A DNA stretch of 64,000 bases from Monocercomonoides exilis (Eukaryota; Preaxostyla; Oxymonadida; Polymastigidae): positions 5,001 through 69,000 of the forward strand of contig LSRY02000015.1 in the NCBI GenBank assembly GCA_001643675.2. Direction: 5' to 3'. Positions 38,545-47,329 of the stretch are shown here, piece after piece. The translations under genes and the position numbers were made by a program. The first letter of the stretch is position 1. Every line of letters starts with the position of its first letter. The notes below the pieces were generated by a model, which was given only the letters and a program-made list of their open reading frames with translations, was not told where the DNA came from and searched no databases.

Positions 38545-39400
38545 AACTCAGTCTGGATAACAATAAAAAATTCACTCCAAATCCGTCACAATTAGCGGCT
38601 GCTTTTTCCGCTTCAAATCTTCGTCTATTTCATTTTGTATTGGTCTTCTTTTTTTTTTTCTTTCTTTCTCTTTTCAACTACACAAATTTCTGCACTTCAT
38701 CCATGACTATGATCATTTTTTTCCAACTTTTTTTAAATTATTGCTCGAGTTCGAAACTGAAATATTAATATATTATGAACTACAAATTGATTTTGAATTG
38801 ACTTCAACTTGTATTTTGCTCCAATTAAAAATATGTTTCATGAAAATGAGGATTTGTTTTTGTTGAACTGACATTTGTTCAATCTTTCTTTCAATGAAAA
38901 ATGGTTGTTTCAAATGAAAGACGAATATAAATATGTATGTGCGTTTATTGTTTGTTTGTTTGTTTGTTCAGTATAAGTAAAAGAAAAATGGTATCAATTT
39001 TAAAATATAAATATTATCCAATTACAAAATATTTGTCAGTTCTGAAGAGATCAAATAAAGCTGTATGTGTAGTGATTAAAATTGGATATTAACGATCAAT
39101 CTATTTTAAATGTGTTTTGATAATCAAAAATTGTGATTTTTTTAATGAAATTCATTTAATGAGATATTAATTTGATCTTTCGATTATTTGACGTTAATAA
39201 CTTTGTTTAAAAACAATCACTTCATCTATCTTTTCTTCTTTCATAGAAAAAACCTAAAATCCTCACACTCGTTATTATAGAATTGGAGTGAAAATCAAAA
39301 AATAAGAACAATTTGAATGAGTTTGGGTGAATGTGGGTTCATTGAAATGGTTGCTTCATCGACGTAAACAGTCTGAATGTCAAAATTTAAACAACGCTGT
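38545..39400. other. AT-rich spacer
   Basis: No gene seen. It contains a short TTTG microsatellite at about 38,950-38,968. The plus-strand frame at 38,478-38,768 overlaps the decayed recombinase and ends in pyrimidine-rich low complexity, so it is not called. Confidence 0.6.
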
Positions 39401-39404
39401 TTCT

Positions 39405-39635
39405 GTGAGAGAACACGGTCTCCTCCACTGAGAGCGCAGGGCTTGTGGCTGATGAGGAGTTAGAGAGAACCTGAAAAGGTTAGGGGTTCATTGTCCATAG
39501 AGACATTCATGCCCACCTAGCTCCGACTGAATCAGTCACTGAGCCCGCCATGCTCGATAGTGAGAGAAATACCAGTAATCTGGAACCAATTCACAGAGGG
39601 GTTGTCTTAAGGTAACATAGCAGTCAAACAAATTA
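39405..39635. ncRNA. Compositionally distinct, foldable island; candidate structured RNA
   Basis: About 230 bases of near-balanced composition inside very AT-rich flanks, with no open frame of useful length on either strand. It holds several hairpins. At 39,536-39,563, TCACT-GAGC pairs with GCTC-AGTGA (9 pairs, one 3-base bulge, 7-base loop). At 39,468-39,481, AACC pairs with GGTT around TGAAAA. At 39,572-39,583, CCAG pairs with CTGG around TAAT. At 39,420-39,459, CTCCTC pairs with GAGGAG. GACTGAATCAGTC at 39,525-39,537 is an odd palindrome that competes with the first hairpin. I do not recognise tRNA, U snRNA, SRP or RNase P signatures. The strand is unknown. It could also be the remnant of an exon or an unrelated insertion. 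Confidence 0.35.
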
Positions 39636-39931
39636 TTGAGCCAATCTTTCATTCAAATAATTCAATTTAATTAATAAATTTAAACTGAATTCATATTCAA
39701 ATTCTTTTAAATAAAATTCCGATTGTTTCTGAATTAGCAATCCAATATTACAAACATATCAATTCATTCTTCCAATAATAATCATCAATCATTCAAAATA
39801 TGAACCAATAATTATTGTTAACAAATATTTTGAATTTTGAATATTGAATAATTCTTGAATTATTAATATTCTTCAATACTTCTATTTTTTTTTCACCACC
39901 TTATTTTTTTCTCCTCTGATTGCAGGATTCA

Positions 39932-40328
39932 ATGAAACGTCAATTTATTCTTGAAAATTTTAACTTTGTTCAAAAAAACTTTTCAAAAAAAAAAAGAAGA
40001 AGAATATTCAGAAATGTTTCATTCATATAACGATTCTTTCTCCGACAACAATAACACCCAAAATTGGACCGTAGAAGTTAAAAAAGAAAATTCAAATCAA
40101 GTTCGAAAAGGAAATTATTCAAAAGCATTATTATTTGATGGTGAAAGAAAGAATTTATTAACAATAAGAAATAACAGTTTGAGAAAAGGAAGCTCTCATT
40201 CATGTACTGGAACAAACAAGGAACTTTTCTCATTATTTTTTCGATTTGATTTTCTATTATTTTGCATTTCTCATTATCAGATTTTCTTTATTTCATATAA
40301 TAATGAAAAAATCTACATTAATTTTTAA
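39932..40328 (+). CDS. Possible 5' exon(s) of an acidic protein, frame broken at an A run
   Basis: An ATG at 39,932, just after TTGCAGG, opens a frame (MKRQFILENFNF) that is lost after an 11-base A run near 39,988. A second frame continues as EEEYSEMFHSYNDSFSDNNN and further, protein-like and rich in Asn, Ser and Lys, to about 40,220 before turning Phe-rich. One missing or extra A would join the two, so a homopolymer sequencing error or a recent frameshift is likely. It may belong with the exon pair at 40,760-41,396. I do not recognise the protein. Confidence 0.35.
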
Positions 40329-40759
40329 GTGACTAATTTTTGGATCAAAACTAATTAATGAAAAAGTTAAAATATGATTAATAATTGACGAAAGACGATT
40401 TGTGAAATCAATCATAATTCTTTGAAGAATAAAAATTCTTTTATTATGTCAAAAGAAAAGAAAGAAAAACTCAAAAACATATTTTGAAAAACATATAAAT
40501 TGAAATTTATCAATATATCAAAAATATATTAGGAGGAGAATTTAAATGTAATAGATATATTTCTGATTTTCCCGTTATTCAAATGTTTATTAAAAGACCA
40601 AAAATACAACGAAAAAAACTGGATTTGAAGGATGCAAATTGTCTTTTAATTCTTCTTTCTTTTTTTGATGGAATTTATTAATATTTGTATGAATTATCTG
40701 TTTTTTAAGAAAATTGTTGAATGAATTTTTTTCTGTTTATTTATTAAGAATAATAATAG

Positions 40760-41396
40760 CCAAGTTCAAAAGTGCTTCATGCTCGTCATTTGAAGCGGAG
40801 GCAATTGCGGCAGAAGAAGAACGACTGGTGCAAGAAGAAACACAGTGGTCTAAAGATAGTCTAGAAGAAGAAACTCCAACAAAAAGAAAAATTTCAGGTT
40901 ATTTTTATTTATTTTTTTATCAAAGAATTTTAAATAATAAATGTTTTATTAATATTAATCAGATAATTCAACTGCGCCAACTCTTATTGAAGATGAAGAA
41001 GATGACACAGACGTTATTTGGACTGAAAAAAAAATTGAAAAAGAAACAGAAAAGGATGATGAAATAGTTAAGTTCGGAGCAAAGAAAATTGTTATCCCTA
41101 ATTTCGAAAAAGAAAAGAAAAACAGAAAAGGACAATTAATTGTTCCTCTTGCTACGGAACTTTTAGAAAATGCGAAGGTAGTCAACAATACTGAAAAAGA
41201 AATAGAAAAAGAAGATGCACAATTTTTATCAAGAATCTCATTGAAAATAACAGAAAAAGAAAAGAAACAAAGTGAAAAGAAGAAAGTGTTGACGATGAAA
41301 GAGTGGTTGAATGAGTTCTTTGAAAAGGCTGAACAGAAAAATTCCCAAAATGGATATTACGATGAATATTCTTTGAAGAAAAGAAGAAAATGCTGA
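40760..41396 (+). CDS. Acidic/lysine-rich protein of unknown function, two exons (3' part of a gene)
   Basis: Exon 40,760-40,897 reads through SFEAEAIAAEEERLVQEETQ and ends KRKIS plus one base. A 65-base intron (40,898-40,962, GTTATT...AATCAG) follows. Exon 40,963-41,396 restores the frame as DNSTAPTLIEDEEDDTDVIW and runs about 143 codons to TGA, including GQLIVPLATELLENAKVV and the basic ending SLKKRRKC. The exact phase match and the change from stop-rich sequence to a long open frame support the splice. No ATG precedes the first exon in frame; an acceptor (AATAATAG) at 40,759 suggests an earlier exon, perhaps at 39,932-40,220. The protein is charged with likely helices and a possible C-terminal nuclear signal. 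The family is not recognised. Confidence 0.6.
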
Positions 41397-42263
41397 GTCG
41401 AAGGTTAAATAGTTATTCTATTATTATTTTTTCTTTCATTTCTTTCATGTGAAAATGTCAAAAAATATTTAAAAATCGATTTCACGAACATTATGATTTA
41501 AAAATGATCCTTTTCGTTGATAAAAAAAAATAATGAATAAAATTAACATGAGAAATTATTGAATTAAACAATTTTCACTCGTAAATTTAAGTTTCGCAAT
41601 TTCCTTTGATAAAACAACAAAAAATCAAAAATCAAAAATTTTTCAACGTTTTCTTCAAGCGTTAGTTAGTTTTTAAAAATTGGTTGAGGAATAAAAAAAT
41701 TTTTATAAAATCATAATCTATTTTAAACAAAAACTCAAATTGTTTTTTAAGAATATCTTTATCTTTCGCATGATAATAAAAAAATTATTTTTTTAAAAAA
41801 ATGAATATTTATTAATTCCATTCATTTTGGTGTATAAAAACATTCACAATAAAAATTCCAAAAATATTATGCCCCATAACCACTTCATATCAAATTTAAA
41901 TACAGATCAAAAAAACCATAAATAAATAGAATAGTAATTCTACATATTTTTGTTCAAACAAGAAATTAAACTTCATTTTGCGTTTCTAAAAGGTTGTTCT
42001 TGAAATAGAATTTCTTTTCTAATTTTTTTCTTTCATTTTCTATTTATTGAAAGAGAATTTTGAAGAAATTTCGTTAATTGTTCTTCTAAACACAAGACCA
42101 AGAAGGATAGATTTGGAGAAGTTTGGAAATACGAAAATGAGGTTTCACAGTGTTTCTTCCTTTTGTTATTTGCTTTTCTTTGAATCACAAAACTGCTTGA
42201 TTGAAAAGAAGTTAGAAAATTCTCATTGAACTGCAAACTTTATCACAAACTCCGAATGAAAAC
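41397..42263. other. AT-rich spacer
   Basis: No supported gene. Two opposed frames of 60-67 codons at 42,033-42,236 overlap each other and neither reads convincingly as protein. Confidence 0.55.
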
Positions 42264-42265
42264 TT

Positions 42266-42293
42266 TTTCTTCTTCTTCTTCTTCTTCTTCTTC
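42266..42293. repeat. (TTC)n microsatellite
   Basis: Nine uninterrupted TTC units just downstream of the 3' end of the minus-strand gene that ends at 42,364. Confidence 0.85.
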
Positions 42294-42363
42294 TGTTTCC
42301 TTTCTTTTTCTGACTAAGCATATTCAATTTCCGAAAAGTTAGAAATAGAAAAGCGCTTTGGAT

Positions 42364-43663
42364 TTAAACATTTACAAAATAATCAGAATTATTCAACGTC
42401 AATTCTCGATTATATTTGTAGCGAATTGAAATCACTCCATGAAAACTTGCGATGATATCTTCATATCCTTCTTCTTCCATCTTTTCGAATATCTCCATTT
42501 TTGTTGCCTTTCTTTGCTCTTCTTCCATTTCATCCCTCTTCTTTTCTTCTAATCGTCTTGAAATAGTCGTAAAGAATTGCAAGCATTCAAATGCCACACC
42601 TTCATTCAATGTTCGTCGATGCATTTCCTCCGAAATAGCATCAATTGCTCCGCTTTTCAGCAAATCTTCAATTTTCATATTTCTCTTTTCTGCTGCATTT
42701 CTCAAGGGATAAATGCATTGATTGCTAATAACGCTGTGATTATCCTTTGCCGCTCGAAATAACTGAACAATGCTATTGATTAGCTCAACAAGTTCTTCAT
42801 TCCACAATTTGCACGGGGGAATGAAATAATTAATAACATCCAGCCATCTCTTTAAAGCAATCTCTTCTTCCGTTTCTTTTCTTCTTTCTTCTTTTTTCTT
42901 CTTCCAATCAATACGTCTTGTTAGCTCTTCCAATTCTCTTACTGCTTCTCTTCCAAAATGCAGCTCATTCACAATAGTATCTTCCAAAAAATTATTGGTG
43001 CAAAATCTGTTTATTAAAAATTTCCAAACAGATTGATAGGCAAGTTTTGTTAGATTTCTGTGTTTCTGCTGATGTTTGATGATTTCTGTAATTTCCTTTA
43101 AATATAGTTCTTGCCTAAAAAACTAATTAGAAATTAGAAAATAGCAATAATATCAAAAAAATAAATAACAATGTTCATACGTAATGCCTGTCGATGTGAC
43201 TTAAAGCTAATAAAGCAATTTCCTTTTCTTTTTGTGTTTCTTCATCTTCCTCTTTCTTCAATGCAGCTTTCAGAAGGCAAGGAACGCAAATTGAAAGTGT
43301 TTCCGAAAAAATTCCTTCGTTAAGCAAAAAATAGCATTCACAAATATCAATCAGTAGCTTTTCGTTTCTTTTTTCTTCTTCCTTCATTTCTTCTTCAATT
43401 ATCATCTTTTCAATTCTTTTGTTCAACGAAGATTCTTCAAAGCCATAAAGAAGTATTCCTTTCAATACTTTCAAATATCCTATGCGTTTCAGCAACAATA
43501 ACAAATTTTCAATCAATAATCCGTTCTCTTCAATTATTTTGGTTATTTTGTTGAATAAACCATTTGTAAAAAGAGAGAAAAAATCGTTTCTATCCATTTC
43601 CTTCATCACATCATCCATTTCTTCGATTTTATGTTTCTGTTCTGCTTCAGTGAATTGTTCCAT
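42364..43663 (-). CDS. Helical-repeat (armadillo-like) protein, two exons
   Basis: Exon 1 runs from ATG 43,663 to 43,181 and ends SHIDRHY. A 58-base intron (43,123-43,180, GTATGA...TAATTAG) follows. Exon 2 starts FFRQELYLKEITEIIKHQQ, continues HRNLTKLAYQSVWKFLINRF and ends at TAA 42,364. Using the nearer AG at 43,115-43,116 would break the frame, so the 43,123 acceptor is preferred. The product is about 413 aa, almost all amphipathic helices with Leu-rich turns and several Lys/Glu tracts, as in armadillo/HEAT-like proteins that act as protein-binding scaffolds. I recall similar sequences from oxymonad genomes but cannot confirm it. An in-frame stop lies upstream and a possible acceptor (TTTTTTAG) sits before ELSQ-like codons, so a further 5' exon is possible. 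Confidence 0.7.
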
Positions 43664-44356
43664 CTGTGAAAGTTTCTCTAAAAAATGTTAAAAAATCAAA
43701 AGAGAAAAAATATTCATTCATTTTGAAAACCAACAATTTCTTATTAAACGTTGCAAACTAAGAAATATTTGACTTTTTGAAGTTGGCTGGGAAATCACAA
43801 AGTGAATCAAAAACAACAAATAAATTCATTTTCGAAATATTCGTTGAATATTCGGATTAAAAGAATTAAAAACACAAAATCAAAATTTTTTTAATAACAC
43901 AGGATTCAAAACCTCTTTGGCCATCAATATCTTTTGTCTCAAAGAAAGAAAATCTATGATACAAAATTATCTTGTTTTTGTGCAAATAAATATGGGTTTG
44001 CGACCTACAATTTTATAAGAGAAGATTTTTGATAAATTATTTGCTGTAGCCAAGTCATGTTTGAGCTGCTTATGCGCACAACTACAGATGCATCCATGCG
44101 AGTTATGGCTCTGCAGAAGAGCATGGATTTTGTTTACAGATGGGGAAGCGAATGGCTGTTTTCCAATATGGCTTGCGAAAAGTGAATTAGTGGGAAAAAT
44201 TGCATGAAATGTGAACTTGGTTATATATTGCAAAACATATGACGCAACATCGGCTGACATATTTTGAATGAGAAATAACTCAAGCAAGATGCAGAAAAAG
44301 CCAACAGAATATCCGAAATATTGAATTGAACCGCTTGTTCATTTTGAGGGAAATAA
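43664..44356. other. Spacer between divergent genes
   Basis: No supported gene. The minus-strand frame at 43,967-44,287 is Cys/His-containing but has no recognisable pattern and lacks neighbouring exons in phase. Confidence 0.5.
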
Positions 44357-45080
44357 AGTGCACTTGTCATATCTATTGCGCAGGACTTGTTTCATATGGT
44401 TTTTGGGCTGAATGTTTGTTTTGTGGAAAAGGAAAGGGAAATGGGGGTTGGACAATGGAGGAAGCAAGCGGAGCGAGACACTCGGAATACCTTAACAACA
44501 AACGCATTACCTTTTGAACGAATCCTACTGGAATGCCGTCAGCAAAGACAAGACGTTGGATAAATCTTTGAAAAAGAGTTCATTTCTTATTAATTTGGAG
44601 AATGTGTGTTTTCATCAGATATCATGATTGGTTTCACAATGGATTCTAAGAACAAGAAAACCAGTTTGACAGATAATTACCAATCCCTTGGAGATGGGAA
44701 AATATTTCAAGACCAAAAAGATGGTTTGACTTTTTTTGTTTTGTTCATTTTTCTTTTTAGATGTTCTTTTAGTGAATACAGATTGGCCACGAACAGGAAT
44801 GACATGGAAAGAACCTTTCTAAACATTTCGCAAAAGATCCAGAAGTTTTGATATTATTCTTGTTTGGATTGCATTCAACGATGACATTCACGACTTCTGC
44901 CATCTGTTTTGCATGCTGCACAACAAGACAATGCTTAACATGTGCTTGAAAGAGAGAAAAAGCAGTTTGCTTGTTTTTTTGTTGAGGATGTTTGGCGGAA
45001 GCATCTCGTTTGTTGGAGCTGATGAGCTGGCTGGACATTTTCATTCAGAAAGCATCCAACTTTTTTGTGAGTTGTCATAA
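44357..45080 (+). pseudogene. Broken gene, possibly a METTL21-like protein methyltransferase
   Basis: Protein-like plus-strand segments occur in order but in changing frames. The first, 44,357 to about 44,560, reads SIAQDLFHMVFGLNVCFVEK and RDTRNTLTTNALPFERILLE. A second frame reads LDKSLKKSSFLINLENVC. At 44,611-44,723 the frame reads MDSKNKKTSLTDNYQSL. A possible 37-base intron (44,724-44,760, GTTTGA...TTTTAG) leads to DVLLVNTDWPRTGMTWKEPF, then an in-frame TAA, then SFDIILVWIAFNDDIHDFCH and ISFVGADELAGHFHSESIQL. The order LTD, Val-rich strand with DW, FD-I-L with acidic residues, and SESIQL at the end resembles the C-terminal half of class I lysine methyltransferases of the METTL21/methyltransferase-16 type. 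The glycine-rich cofactor motif is not seen. At least two frame changes and one stop argue for a pseudogene. The assignment is weak. Confidence 0.3.
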
Positions 45081-45944
45081 CACTTTGTCATTTCAGAAAA
45101 CTGTTTGATGGAAGCATTTAACTGGAAGATTTTATGGTTAGAATCACATTTCACCCGAAATGTGAAGAATTGGATGAAATGCGAAAGGAATTATGATATT
45201 TTAAAACAGAAGTCAAAATTGAAATACTTCCAAAAAGAGAAGAGAAAATAAGAGAAGATGCAACGCTGAACAAGAAAAAAGAAAAAATGGTAGTTAACAA
45301 GAAAAGTTGCTTTGAGTGGTAATGGAGGAAAGAATAACAAAAAGAGAAGATAGAGCGAGAACCTAACAATTCTGGAGAGAGAGAGAGAGAATCATTCCAT
45401 TGGAGAAAGAAAGAAAGAAAGAAGAAGTTGGAAAGAAGAAAACGGAATGACATAGAGGAAAAGAAGAAAAGATACAGAGAAAGAATAGAAAGAAGAGAAA
45501 AGTATTACACCAATATATTCACTTTGAGATAAGATGAAGAAAACGTTTGGATAAATTTTATCTTCAAAATACCAAAAAGATGTTCTGAAAAGGGGAATAT
45601 ACACAGAGAAAAATGAATTAAGTAAATGAGAAGAAAAAGAAGCAGAAAGATAAAATGAAAAAAGGGACGATTAAATGAAGTGAAATATTTCTCCGAATGT
45701 GGTTCTTGGATATTAACATATGGGCTTTGAGGATATCAGAAGAAGGAAAGGGAGAAGAAGGAAAACGAGAAAGAAGTAATATTACATAAGATGATTTGTG
45801 CAAAGAGGGATAGAATATTGACAGAGAAAAGAGAGATGGAGAGAAAAGATTGTCCTTTCAAAGAGGACGAAAGAAGGGTGGGGAAATGAATGGAAATGAG
45901 GAGAAGGAAGAAAGGAAGGAAAATTTAAATGAAAAAGGATTAAA
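45081..45944. other. Purine-rich low-complexity spacer
   Basis: An open plus-strand stretch of about 55 codons (45,081-45,253) might be the tail of the broken gene before it. After that the plus strand is GA-rich with GA and GAAA runs near 45,380-45,420. Minus-strand frames here are Phe/Leu/Ser-rich translations of that bias and are not called. Confidence 0.5.
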
Positions 45945-45946
45945 AG

Positions 45947-46885
<939 letters not shown>

Positions 46886-46896
46886 TGGACGGATAA

Positions 46897-47163
46897 GAAG
46901 CAAGTATCGAAGAAAAAGAAAGTGCATTTCAAAAGAAATTAGAGAAAATTAGAATCTTAGAGATAGAAGATGAGGAAAAAATAAGAAGAAAAGAATTATT
47001 TGATGATAATGATAATTCCGATGAAAATGGAGGAGGAGAAATGGAAGCATCAATCACACCCGATTCACACGCAAAGGACAGCCGCATGTTGTTGATTGCC
47101 AATTCTTTGCAATTCAGAACATGTTTGTGCTGTGCAGAAGAAGCATATACATATGATGCATGA
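46897..47163 (+). CDS. Acidic fragment in a shifted frame, possible 3' end of the preceding gene
   Basis: After the stop at 46,885 a different plus-strand frame reads EASIEEKESAFQKKLEKIRI, then a strongly acidic segment (ELFDDNDNSDENGGGEME), and ends RMLLIANSLQFRTCLCCAEE before a TGA at 47,161-47,163. There is no ATG at its start. The charge pattern continues that of 45,947-46,885, so one gene interrupted by an indel or an unrecognised intron is plausible. Function unknown. Confidence 0.35.
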   Translation, partial: EASIEEKESAFQKKLEKIRILEIEDEEKIRRKELFDDNDNSDENGGGEMEASITPDSHAKDSRMLLIANSLQFRTCLCCAEEAYTYDA

Positions 47164-47329
47164 AAAGATTTAGACTCCTCCTCCCTCCCTCTGTTGTGCC
47201 ATTTCCTCGTGAAACTGCACCACACTCTGCCCGTCTCCCTGCAGCAGCCCAAAACCGATTGCCCGTCTCACCTTGTTCCCTCTTTAGCTGCTGCCCCACC
47301 ACTGTCCGGAACAGCACCCACAGCCAACT

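Noticed and set aside
39478-39490. GGTTAGGGGTT as a telomerase RNA template
   Set aside because: The extra G breaks the TTAGGG register and only about one repeat is covered; a template needs about one and a half exact repeats.
39606-39625. Short similarity to the large-subunit rRNA motif around CTTAAGGTA
   Set aside because: The match is about ten bases, the flanks do not follow rRNA, and very AT-rich sequence follows immediately.
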